Assembly: GCA_022841375.1 (NCBI GenBank)
Contig: JALHRQ010000008.1
Span: 62,001 to 126,000, forward strand
DNA from: Burkholderiales bacterium
Lineage (GTDB): Bacteria > Pseudomonadota > Gammaproteobacteria > Burkholderiales > SG8-41
Length of the DNA: 64,000 bases
Reading direction: 5' to 3'
The notes under the pieces were generated by a model. It was not told where the DNA came from. It saw only the letters and a program-made list of their open reading frames with translations, and searched no databases. This document shows, piece after piece, positions 51,362 to 59,323 of the stretch. Within the stretch, counting starts at the first letter, position 1. Every line of letters begins with the position of its first letter. The position numbers were made by a program, and so were the translations under genes.

Positions 51362-52111
51362 TTATCGCACTGGCGCTGGATTTTCGGGCAAGGCAGCCAC
51401 CTTGCCGGTGTATTTGAATATCAAATGATTGATCAACGCCACCACCCAGCAGATCAGGCCGGTCCATAACACATGGCTCGGGTAATGCGCGCCGCGCAAC
51501 ACCTGCGCCGCGCCGCAGATCAGGCCGAAAACCAGTACGGCATAAATAATGCGCCGGCCGCGTTGATGCGTCGCGGCTGATGACGCAAACAGAAACGGCA
51601 GCGCGACGGGAAAGAATGCATAACCCGCCGAAGCGTGGCCACTGGGAAAGCATCGTCCCGGTCCGCCGTCAGCCAGTCCCCAGGCCCAGTGCGACACATA
51701 TCGCGCGATGCTGCCAAACTGCGCCAGATCCCAGGGGCAACTGGTCAGGCTGGAATTTTTAATCGAGTTGACCGCAAGCAGCGCAGCCGTAACGCCGACA
51801 AGCATTTCCACGAGTTGCAGCCGCGTGGCCGCACGCAGGAACCAGTAAGGCTTCCACACCGCAATGATCAGCGCGGCAAAAGCCAGCGTGGAAACCCAGC
51901 GCAGTCCGTCATGCAGCACCACACGCAGCCACCAGTTGTTTTGCAGCGCGAAGCCGCGGCTGTCGGCGAGTTGGTTCATGACCCAGCGATCGCTGCCCGA
52001 GTATTCCCAACACAGGATGAGACTGATCCCGATCCCGCTGAGGATTGCGGTCGTTAACGCGGGTCCGGCGGATGCGCCAGACTCGCTGAGGACTGCAGTG
52101 CGCGTGCTCAT
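51362..52111 (-). CDS. PAP2-family membrane phosphatase (lipid A phosphatase-like)
   Basis: The 249-residue inner-membrane protein has six hydrophobic helices and the three PAP2 motifs: KNSSLTSCPW, CFPSGHASAGY and RGAHYPSHV. These form a periplasm-facing phosphatase active site. It starts 7 bp after the eptA-like stop on the same strand, so the pair is co-transcribed. The arrangement recalls lipid A modifying loci, where a PAP2 enzyme adjusts lipid A or recycles undecaprenyl phosphate. Substrate not established. Confidence 0.85.
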   Translation of the reverse strand: MSTRTAVLSESGASAGPALTTAILSGIGISLILCWEYSGSDRWVMNQLADSRGFALQNNWWLRVVLHDGLRWVSTLAFAALIIAVWKPYWFLRAATRLQLVEMLVGVTAALLAVNSIKNSSLTSCPWDLAQFGSIARYVSHWAWGLADGGPGRCFPSGHASAGYAFFPVALPFLFASSAATHQRGRRIIYAVLVFGLICGAAQVLRGAHYPSHVLWTGLICWVVALINHLIFKYTGKVAALPENPAPVR

Positions 52112-52118
52112 CAGGATG

Positions 52119-53744
52119 TCACGGCGTTTTCGGTGTTCTCGCCTGGCTCAGGATGTCCATTTCCCGGCGGTACGTCGCCGACTGGATTTCGAATAAACCG
52201 AGGACGGTGTGAAACACGTTGTCGTGGCTGAAGCGCATTTTGCTTTTGGCGAAAAGCGCCGGCGTGTTTGCCGCATGAAACCTCGAGCCGAACCACAGCA
52301 CTGCGGGCACATGCAGCTGGGCCGCGGGCGCGATGGATTTGGGCAGGCCGTGCAGATAAATCCCGTTTTCGCCCAGCGATTCGCCGTGATCGCTGACATA
52401 AAACAGGCCGGTCTCGAATTTGCTGTCGTTTTTCTGCAGCAGTTCGATGGCCTTGGCGAGGAAATGATCGGTGTACAGAATGGCGTTGTCGTAGGCATTG
52501 ACGATTTCGTCGCGGCTGCACCGGCTGAGATCGCTTTCCCTGCAGGCGGGTTTGAACTTCTCGAAGGCTGGCGGATAACGCTTGTGATAGGCGGGGCCGT
52601 GGTTGCCCATCTGGTGCAGCACGATCAGGATGTCGCCTCGGGGGTGCAGGTCGATATAGTTCTGCAGGCCCACGAGCATGCCTTCGTCGCGGCACTCGAT
52701 GTCGCACACCGTATTGATTTTCGGCGAGCGGAAATCCTCGTATTGCACGCGGCTGGCGACGCCCTTGGAGTCCGAGTTGTTGTCGCGCCATAACACGTTG
52801 ACGCTGCCATGCTGCAGCACATCGAGCAGGTTTTCCTGCTTGTTGATTTCCAGCGAGTTTTTGGTTTCTCCGTCGAGCATGAACATGCACGGCACCGACA
52901 CTGCGGTGGAAGTGCCGCAGGCCTGGAAATCGGCAAAGCTGATGACATTTTTCTGGCGCAGCTGCGGGTTGGTGTCGCGGTCGTAACCGTTCAGCGAAAA
53001 GTGATCCGCGCGTGCGGTTTCGCCCACTACCAGGATGACCAGTTCGCGGCTGACATCGGTAACCGGGATCCTGGCGTCGGCGCCGACGGTGGCGATGGGA
53101 CTGATGGATACAGACTGAAAAGACTGCGTGGCGAACTTGATCGTCGAATGCAGGAAATAGACCGGGTTCGCGCGCTGCCGCAGTTCCTTGTGCTCGCGCA
53201 AAAACGACGCATAGAAACTGCCGAACAGCAGCACCGTGCCGATGACCAGCAGCAGCGTGGCGACCGTCAGCTTCAGGCGCGCCGCGGTTTCAGTGCGCCA
53301 GCCGCGCCATCGCACCGGCACCCAGGCCACGGCGAGCGCAGGGGCGATGCCGAGCAGGCCGAGATAAACCAGCAGCTTGGGACTGAACAGATCCAGCGCT
53401 TCCGCCGGATTGGTGTTTGCGACATTGCGCAGCATGTCGTCGCTGATGATCACGCCGTAGCTGTCCATGAAATACGCGGCCAGCGAAGACAGCAGCAGGA
53501 TAGTGACCAGAACCGGTTTTGTACTGCGCTTGAAGCACAACAGGCTCAGCACCAGCACCGTCACGCCACCGATCACCACGGCCAGCGACAGCACCGCAGG
53601 CACCTGCGCGCCGCTCAGCGGATAGGTTTGCAGCACATTGGCGACCAATGTGCGGTTGCAGAATGCGAGCAGGAACGCGGTGACTGCCAGAATCAGCATG
53701 TTGCCGGAGAGACTGTGCCTGACAGCGGTCGAACGTTCTTGCAT
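52119..53744 (-). CDS. eptA: Phosphoethanolamine-lipid A transferase (EptA-like)
   Basis: From the ATG at 53744 (ACAGGAAT upstream) the protein has 541 residues, close to EptA (547). Five hydrophobic helices fill the first 190 residues. The periplasmic domain carries LVILVVGETARADHFSLNGY and the catalytic Thr in GTSTAVSVPCMFM. Further metal sites include YVSDHGESLGENGIYLHG. It transfers phosphoethanolamine onto lipid A phosphates, lowering the negative charge. The upstream 128 residues of open frame are not used. Confidence 0.9.
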   Translation of the reverse strand: MQERSTAVRHSLSGNMLILAVTAFLLAFCNRTLVANVLQTYPLSGAQVPAVLSLAVVIGGVTVLVLSLLCFKRSTKPVLVTILLLSSLAAYFMDSYGVIISDDMLRNVANTNPAEALDLFSPKLLVYLGLLGIAPALAVAWVPVRWRGWRTETAARLKLTVATLLLVIGTVLLFGSFYASFLREHKELRQRANPVYFLHSTIKFATQSFQSVSISPIATVGADARIPVTDVSRELVILVVGETARADHFSLNGYDRDTNPQLRQKNVISFADFQACGTSTAVSVPCMFMLDGETKNSLEINKQENLLDVLQHGSVNVLWRDNNSDSKGVASRVQYEDFRSPKINTVCDIECRDEGMLVGLQNYIDLHPRGDILIVLHQMGNHGPAYHKRYPPAFEKFKPACRESDLSRCSRDEIVNAYDNAILYTDHFLAKAIELLQKNDSKFETGLFYVSDHGESLGENGIYLHGLPKSIAPAAQLHVPAVLWFGSRFHAANTPALFAKSKMRFSHDNVFHTVLGLFEIQSATYRREMDILSQARTPKTP

Positions 53745-54256
53745 GGGTTTATTCCTGTTGCCTGTTTCCATTGAACTGCTCTGGTGACCTGCCATCAGCG
53801 CCATCCAAAATCTTGCGCGGCCTGTTGCAGGCGCGATTTTCACAATGGCGAATGTCGGAACTACGGCGCACAGCATACAAAGCTGTTTGTGAAGAATGAG
53901 TTAACCGCGGTCAGCGCTGGGGGTTGCCGTTGCCAAACCTCAGCAGCCGGGTCGTTTTGCGAATCAACGTAATGACCTGTGAGTGCGATGGTGCGTTGCC
54001 GGTTGGCGACAGTCCTGCACCCAAGAATGAATATAAGTATTTGTTTTTATTGATAATTAGTAATGGCCTGATTCGTGCTGCACTAATGGATGTGCTATCA
54101 GGCCGCGGCGTTCGTCGCCAGTCCGCAATGGCGGGAAGGCCTGATCAAGCCAATACCGCAAGCGCCGTTTCCGAAGGGCCAAACCGTTGTTGCTATGGCC
54201 CGGCGCCGCCGCATTTATTTTTCAATTCATTTTCATTTCATCAGGGTCTTCACTAC
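53745..54256. other. Intergenic region of about 510 bp
   Basis: No convincing gene lies between the eptA-like start and the PLD-like start. Copy 6 of the dispersed motif is at 54033-54051. The rest shows no clear promoter or repeat that I can name. Confidence 0.5.
54033..54051 (+). promoter_or_regulatory. Dispersed AT-rich 19-bp motif, copy 6
   Basis: ATAAGTATTTGTTTTTATT, in the direction of the downstream gene but about 205 bp before its start. It matches the consensus at all fixed positions. Confidence 0.6.
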
Positions 54257-55180
54257 ATGAACAATGCCTTTCCCATCCGGCAGGCCGGACGCCGCATGCA
54301 CATCCTGCGTCAGGTGCTGATGCACGCACTGGTCACCGTGCTTGCCGTTGTGATCGCCTTCTCGCTGCCAAAAATTGCCGAGTACGTGCTGTTCCAGTGG
54401 TGGCCGAGGGTTGCCGAAGATTCCAATCTGCTGATTGCCACCGAGATCGGCCTGGCAGCTTCACTGGTGCTGCTGTTTAACACCGTGCATCTGGCGTGGC
54501 AGGATCGCTTCAAGGTGCGCGCCGCGGACATGGCCTCGCTGGTCTATGCCAGCCATCGCAAGAACTGGCTCGCGCGCTGGCGCGAACGCAAGTTGTCCAG
54601 CCAGTTTCACGCCACCCGTGATGCGTTCATCCTGACGCTGACCGGATATGACACCTTCACCGGGAAAACCAGCCTGCTGCGTGACCAACTCGCCACCGCG
54701 TATGAAATCCGCGTGCTGCTGATGAACCCCTACGCGAGCAACGCCGAGAAACATGTCAACACGCTCCCCGACGGCGTGACGCTGTGCGCGTTTTCCGACG
54801 AAGTGGAAGCCAGCCTCGGCTGCCTGCGCGCCCTGATCACGCAAGGCAAAAAAGTCACGGTGAAGTTTTACGAGCACAAACCATTCTGGAAAGTTGCGGT
54901 GCTTGGCGATCATGTCTGGGTGCAGTACTGCCACAGCGGCGTGGAAATCAAGCACGAACCGGAGTTTGTCTTCGCACTCAACCGCAGCAACCCGCGTCTT
55001 GGTCTGTTCGTGCCGTTTTATATGTATTTTCTTGACCGGTGGGAAGACTCGCGCCACCCCGAATATGACTTTGCAACACGGGAACTGGTTTATCGCGACG
55101 TGGCGGGTTTGGAAATCAGGCGGGAAGCTTTTGGCGGCGGAGTGAACGCTACCGAGGTATTGCCAGTGGCGATGGCCTGA
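54257..55180 (+). CDS. Membrane protein with a phospholipase-D-like domain lacking HKD
   Basis: The ATG at 54257 gives 307 residues. Two transmembrane helices (about 20-45 and 58-77) are followed by a soluble domain of PLD-like pattern: YEIRVLLMNPYASNAEKHV, then KKVTVKFYEHKPFWKVAVLGDHVWVQYCHSG. The catalytic HxKxxxxD motif is not seen, so enzymatic activity is doubtful. Longer open frame upstream to 53924 lacks coding character. Function unknown. Confidence 0.65.
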   Translation: MNNAFPIRQAGRRMHILRQVLMHALVTVLAVVIAFSLPKIAEYVLFQWWPRVAEDSNLLIATEIGLAASLVLLFNTVHLAWQDRFKVRAADMASLVYASHRKNWLARWRERKLSSQFHATRDAFILTLTGYDTFTGKTSLLRDQLATAYEIRVLLMNPYASNAEKHVNTLPDGVTLCAFSDEVEASLGCLRALITQGKKVTVKFYEHKPFWKVAVLGDHVWVQYCHSGVEIKHEPEFVFALNRSNPRLGLFVPFYMYFLDRWEDSRHPEYDFATRELVYRDVAGLEIRREAFGGGVNATEVLPVAMA

Positions 55181-55193
55181 CCCATTTCAGGCC
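55174..55193. terminator. Hairpin between convergent genes, possible terminator
   Basis: GGCCTGA and TCAGGCC pair perfectly around CCCATT, overlapping the stop of the PLD-like gene. There is no T-run, so it may be a weak or Rho-assisted terminator for either convergent gene. Confidence 0.35.
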
Positions 55194-55207
55194 GGCAGCG
55201 CGGTGCT

Positions 55208-56773
55208 TCAGCGCTTGCGCCGGCTCTCGCTGATGATTTCCTGGCGCACATCGGTGATTTCGCGGGCACGCGAATTGCCGACGCCGTTGCAATGTTCGGT
55301 TCGCGGACAGTTGGTGCTGCGCGGGCAAATCACGCGGGCGGGGCGTAGCAGCGCATCCTCCACCCATGCGATGTTGAGCACCCGTGCAACCGCGCGTATC
55401 GCTTCGGCTGCAGCGTGGGGAATTTTGCCTTCGCCGCGATGGCGCACGCATTCGTCGGTGATTTCCGCGACCAGGCTGTCGGCGTCTGCAGTATGTGAAC
55501 GCAGCGCCGGCACCAGGTCGATGCCCACCGACAGCACATGCGGATTGCCTGCCATGTCCGCGGTACGCCGTGAGTGGCAGCAATAGAGCATCGAGTGCTC
55601 GCCGTCGCGCAGCACCGAAATCTGCGAGCCGCGGTCCGGACCGCGCGATTCATCGAGCATGCGGAACACCGCCCAGTTCGGGCAGGGGTCGGTGACCTGT
55701 GCCATGTTGCCCCAGGGCAGCGGGATGCCGTTGCCGCGATATACCGCGCGCAGATAGCCCGGTGGATAGGCGTCGAAAAAATGCCAGTACGGATATGGCG
55801 ATACCTTGGTCATGCGCCGCATCACCGCCGCCGGCGTGAGCTGAATTTTTTCCCCGGCCTCGATGCGGTACGACTCGCGAGTCAGGAAACGCCGGAACGG
55901 CACCTTGGGGCACAACAGCGCACCGGCGAAAAAGCTGCACTCGAAATCGCGCCAGGCATGCAGCACGTCCTGCGGGCTCATGCCGCCGCTGACGCCGCCG
56001 ACGCCTTCCGGGCTCCCGCCCATCTCGCCGCCGGTGGCGTGGGCTGCCTTCAATCCGTCGCCGCCGTGCAGTATTTTGTGGCCAAGGTGTGAGGCGAGAT
56101 CGAACTTCAGACGCGCCGGATCGGATTCCAGCGAGCGGTTGAGGTAAATCGTGTTCGGCGCTTCGTAGAACGAACGCACCATACTGCGCAGTTCGCGGTC
56201 GTTGTCGCGCGCGAGTACCGGCTTGCGCTCAAACCAGTGCAGCTTCAGACCGTGGTGTTTGCACAACGCCTTCAGGTCATCGACATCCAGCGGAAATTTG
56301 CGCTGACCGACGTTTTCAGCGGCGCGTTCGAGATCGGGAAAATCGTTCCGCGACATTTCCTGGTGCGAGCGGATCAGCAGATGCGCGAACTGTCGCCCGG
56401 TGGTGCCGGTCTGCGCCAGCAGTTCCGGTATTGCCGCCTGCAGCAGTTCCTTCGAAAACAGGAACGCCGGTTCCAGCGGCACGCTCGCCGCGCCGCCGCT
56501 GCGCTGCTGTGTCACGGCGGTATCGGTTTCCGGATTGTTGTCGAGAAACCATTTCGGCTCGCGCTGAAAGAGCGTCGACAGCAGATCCAGCACTTCCGCC
56601 GAAGGCACACGTTTGCCGCTCTCGATCATGCTCAAGTACGACACCGAGGGCGCCTTCTCAGCATCCTGCTGGCTGCAGCGCGCCGACAGTTCTTCGAGCG
56701 TCAGGCCGTTGCGTTTGCGCAGCGCGCGCAGTTTGGTGCCGAGAAAGTGGCTTTGGCGGGTGTGCTGGCTCAT
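55208..56773 (-). CDS. XRE-family regulator with IrrE-like and C-terminal cysteine domain
   Basis: This 521-residue protein has an N-terminal XRE helix-turn-helix (LGTKLRALRKRNGLTLEELSARC, SYLSMIESGKRVPS). A middle domain (about 170-330) resembles the M78/IrrE segment of the ScfR/RamB family, but the metal site reads HKILH instead of HExxH. The C-terminal 100 residues contain Cys-rich CPRSTNCPRTEHC. Such regulators of short-chain-acyl metabolism sense a metabolite and activate an adjacent gene. It is divergent from a ketopantoate-reductase-like gene across a region of repeated TTGTGAA boxes. Confidence 0.82.
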   Translation of the reverse strand: MSQHTRQSHFLGTKLRALRKRNGLTLEELSARCSQQDAEKAPSVSYLSMIESGKRVPSAEVLDLLSTLFQREPKWFLDNNPETDTAVTQQRSGGAASVPLEPAFLFSKELLQAAIPELLAQTGTTGRQFAHLLIRSHQEMSRNDFPDLERAAENVGQRKFPLDVDDLKALCKHHGLKLHWFERKPVLARDNDRELRSMVRSFYEAPNTIYLNRSLESDPARLKFDLASHLGHKILHGGDGLKAAHATGGEMGGSPEGVGGVSGGMSPQDVLHAWRDFECSFFAGALLCPKVPFRRFLTRESYRIEAGEKIQLTPAAVMRRMTKVSPYPYWHFFDAYPPGYLRAVYRGNGIPLPWGNMAQVTDPCPNWAVFRMLDESRGPDRGSQISVLRDGEHSMLYCCHSRRTADMAGNPHVLSVGIDLVPALRSHTADADSLVAEITDECVRHRGEGKIPHAAAEAIRAVARVLNIAWVEDALLRPARVICPRSTNCPRTEHCNGVGNSRAREITDVRQEIISESRRKR

Positions 56774-56809
56774 GGCGACAGTAAAACTCCGATAACCGGT
56801 GGGGCGGAA

Positions 56810-56867
56810 TTGTGAATATTATTGTGAAATTAACATTGTGAAATTTCCATTGTCAAATTTTTCACAA
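56810..56867. promoter_or_regulatory. Operator array: TTGTGAA direct repeats with inverted TTCACAA
   Basis: TTGTGAA occurs at 56810, 56822 and 56836, and TTGTCAA at 56850, spaced 12, 14 and 14 bp. An inverted TTCACAA follows at 56861-56867. They lie between the divergent XRE/IrrE-like regulator (start 56773) and the gene at 56940. A TATGAT at 56876-56881 could be the -10 of the rightward gene. The regular spacing suggests cooperative binding by the neighbouring regulator. Confidence 0.55.
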
Positions 56868-56939
56868 GTTTCACCTATGATGCACTGCAAGACGGCAAAA
56901 CAGAGGCCGTAACCAGGCTAGTAACAGACGGAGGTTCAC

Positions 56940-58052
56940 ATGCAATACAACATTCTGATACTCGGCGCGTCCTACGGCTCGCTGTTCGGCACCAAACTGC
57001 TGATGGGCGGACACCGGGTCTCGCTGGTGTGCACCGCACCCACCGCCCGCCTGATCAACCGCGAAGGCACCCGTGTGCGGTTTCCGATACGCGACCGGGC
57101 GGAGCCGGTCGAAATCGCCTCGCGCGATCTGCCGGGCCGGCTTCAGGCCGCCACGCCCGATGAGGTCGATCTTGGTGACTACGACCTGATCGTGCTCGGC
57201 ATGCAGGAAGCGCAGTACGGCAGCGAGGGCGTGCGTGAGCTGATGCGCCGCATCGCACGTTCGCGCAAACCCTGCCTCGCGATCATGAATATGCCGCCGC
57301 TGACTTACCTGCGGCGTTTGCCCGGCATCGTCGCCGAGGCGCTGAAGGGTAGTTACACCGATCCCTCGGTGTGGGAAGGTTTTGATCCGGCGCTGATGAC
57401 GCTGGCCAGCCCCGATCCGCAGGCCTTCCGGCCGCCGGACGCGCAGAAAAATGTGCTGCAGGTCGGCCTGCCGACCAATTTCAAGGCGGCGAGGTTTGAA
57501 TCCGAAGAATCCACCGCCATCCTGCGTCGTCTAGAATTGGATATCGACGCCGCGCGTTATGTCGTCGACGGCGTGGAAATCGAAATCCCGGTCCGGCTGA
57601 AAGTGCACGAATCCATCTTCGTGCCGCTGGCGAAGTGGCCGATGCTGATCGCGGGCAACTACCGTTGCGTGCGCCAGAACGACATGATCCCCATCCGTGA
57701 AGCGGTACACGGCGATCTTGATGCTTCACGGCGGATTTATCAGTGGGTGGCCAACCTGTGCATCGGGCTCGGCGCCGACGCTGAGGATCTGGTGCCCTTT
57801 GAAAAATACGCCAACGCCGCCCGCAGCCTTGGCAAGCCGTCATCGGCCGCGCGCGCGTTGTTCGGCGGCGCGGAACACATCGAACGTGTCGATAGCCTGG
57901 TGCGGCGCATCGCCGGCCAATGCGGACTAGAAAGTGCTGCGCTGGACGGGGTCGTTGCACGGGTCGACGAACGTCTCGGCAAAAACCGGGCAAAGCACGA
58001 ACAGCCGGCAGCGCCGGTGTTTGGCTTCGAAGCGGTGCCGAGTATGGCCTGA
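56940..58052 (+). CDS. Ketopantoate-reductase-like oxidoreductase (ApbA/PanE family)
   Basis: The 370-residue protein has the Rossmann start YNILILGASYGSLFGTKLLMGGHRVSLV and the DYDLIVLGMQEAQYG segment. The C-terminal helical domain contains KVHESIFVPLAKWPMLIAGNYRC. The usual GxGxxG is changed to GASYGS, and the chain is 70 residues longer than PanE. It may reduce or oxidise a hydroxy/keto acid, or be a related dehydrogenase. A GGAGGTTC site precedes the ATG. It is probably controlled by the divergent XRE regulator. Confidence 0.7.
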   Translation: MQYNILILGASYGSLFGTKLLMGGHRVSLVCTAPTARLINREGTRVRFPIRDRAEPVEIASRDLPGRLQAATPDEVDLGDYDLIVLGMQEAQYGSEGVRELMRRIARSRKPCLAIMNMPPLTYLRRLPGIVAEALKGSYTDPSVWEGFDPALMTLASPDPQAFRPPDAQKNVLQVGLPTNFKAARFESEESTAILRRLELDIDAARYVVDGVEIEIPVRLKVHESIFVPLAKWPMLIAGNYRCVRQNDMIPIREAVHGDLDASRRIYQWVANLCIGLGADAEDLVPFEKYANAARSLGKPSSAARALFGGAEHIERVDSLVRRIAGQCGLESAALDGVVARVDERLGKNRAKHEQPAAPVFGFEAVPSMA

Positions 58053-58075
58053 CGGTTTCCCTGGAGGGGGTTTGA

Positions 58076-58099
58076 ACGGGGCCTGCGGGCCCTGTTTTT
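58076..58099 (+). terminator. Rho-independent terminator
   Basis: ACGGGGCC (58076-58083) and GGCCCTGT (58088-58095) form a stem with one G-T pair and loop TGCG, followed by TTTT. It lies 24 bp after the ketopantoate-reductase-like stop. Confidence 0.78.
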
Positions 58100-58185
58100 A
58101 TTGGGCATTCGACCCCGGCCCCTTTAACCCCTAAGATGCTTCACATTCCCGAACAGCTTGGCCGGGAGTTTTACAGGAGGCGGCA

Positions 58186-58827
58186 ATGGAATTTCTGAAC
58201 ATGATGACCCATCCGGTCGTCCGGTTGTGGCTGGCGCAGGCGATGGTGGTGTTTTTTCTGGTCTGCGGCGTCACGTTGTTGGCCTTCGGCGTCAGCCTGA
58301 TCGTCAACAGCGCAGGCGCATTGCGGCTCATTGCCGGAATGAACCGCTGGGTGTCAATGCGCGAAGCTACCAAACCGCTGGAAGTGCCCCGCGACACGCG
58401 GCACGTGGTGCAGAAATACCACTACGCCTTCGCTGCGGTGTTCGTGATCGGCGGCGCCTATGTGATATACGGCTTGCTTACCCATTTCAGCACCGACGCA
58501 ATGATCCGGTTGCTGGGTCTCAATACCTTCAGCCGGGATGCCGCACTCTGGCTCGCCGACAGCCTGCGTTGGCTGTTGATCGTCGGCAACCTGTTCGCAA
58601 TCATTGCCGGCGTCATGCTCGCGCTGTTTCCCGGTTACGTCGCGACGCTGGAAGAACGCGCCGGGCGCTGGGTTTCAATGCGGCGTATCACCAAGGGTGC
58701 CGACAATATGAACATCAAACTCGACAGCTGGGTGGCGGTTTACCCGCGCGCCATCGGTACGGTTATCGTTTTCGCTGCCCTGTTGCTGATCGGCACTTTC
58801 GGGATGATGGTGCCGCGGGTCTGGTAA
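58186..58827 (+). CDS. Membrane protein with internal duplication, unknown
   Basis: The 213-residue protein has four hydrophobic helices. A segment following the first (MNRWVSMREATKPLE) recurs after the third (AGRWVSMRRITKGAD), so the protein appears to be a tandem of two two-helix units. AGGAGGCGGC precedes the ATG. No family recognised. A strong terminator follows. Confidence 0.65.
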   Translation: MEFLNMMTHPVVRLWLAQAMVVFFLVCGVTLLAFGVSLIVNSAGALRLIAGMNRWVSMREATKPLEVPRDTRHVVQKYHYAFAAVFVIGGAYVIYGLLTHFSTDAMIRLLGLNTFSRDAALWLADSLRWLLIVGNLFAIIAGVMLALFPGYVATLEERAGRWVSMRRITKGADNMNIKLDSWVAVYPRAIGTVIVFAALLLIGTFGMMVPRVW

Positions 58828-58846
58828 GCAGACAGCATCGCAGGCG

Positions 58847-58876
58847 AAGCCGGCTTCAAAGCCGGCTTTTCTTTTT
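58847..58876 (+). terminator. Rho-independent terminator
   Basis: AAGCCGGC (58847-58854) pairs with GCCGGCTT (58861-58868) around TTCAAA, followed by a T-rich tract. The 200 bp beyond it hold no gene. Confidence 0.88.
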
Positions 58877-59077
58877 GTGGCGCCACTTCCTGCGCACCTG
58901 TAACCAGCTGTCGCCACACGGCAACACGCCGCAGCCGATGCAGGTGGTGTTAATACGCCATTAGTGACTGCGCGGGTATTTATTGAGCGTGCATGCGACC
59001 CCATTAACAAACTCTTACAAAATGCATGAGGAATCCGGCTGCCGCTTCGTGTCCAATATCACGAGGAGAAAGCCAAC

Positions 59078-59323
59078 ATGAAAAAACCAGTACGAGTGTT
59101 ATTGATGGTGTCCGCATTCGCTGCCCTGGGCGGCTGTGTGGCGGTTCCGGTGCAGCCCGGCTACTACGAGCCGGCACCGGTGGTGTATGGACCCCCGGCG
59201 CCCGTGTATTACGGCCCGCCGGTTTATTACGGGCCGTCGATCAGTTTCGGATTCTTCGGCAGGAATGGGGGGCATGGCGGTCACGGTTATCGCGGTGGCG
59301 GGCGCGGTCATGGCCGCCGTTAA
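59078..59323 (+). CDS. Small Tyr/Pro- and Gly/His-rich lipoprotein
   Basis: This 81-residue protein has a lipobox (ALGGC, lipidated Cys20). After it comes a repetitive Pro/Tyr region (VVYGPPAPVYYGPP, VYYGPS) and a Gly/His/Arg tail (NGGHGGHGYRGGGRGHGRR). The composition is typical of small envelope proteins next to YXWGXW proteins. GAGGAGAA lies upstream. It overlaps the next gene by 14 bp. Confidence 0.7.
   Translation: MKKPVRVLLMVSAFAALGGCVAVPVQPGYYEPAPVVYGPPAPVYYGPPVYYGPSISFGFFGRNGGHGGHGYRGGGRGHGRR

Noticed and set aside
53924-54256. N-terminal extension of the PLD-like protein
   Set aside because: The sequence lacks coding character and includes dispersed-motif copy 6; the ATG at 54257 precedes the membrane helices.
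59150-59240. Tandem TATTACGGCCCG-like DNA repeats
   Set aside because: They encode the Tyr-Gly-Pro-Pro protein repeat of the lipoprotein.
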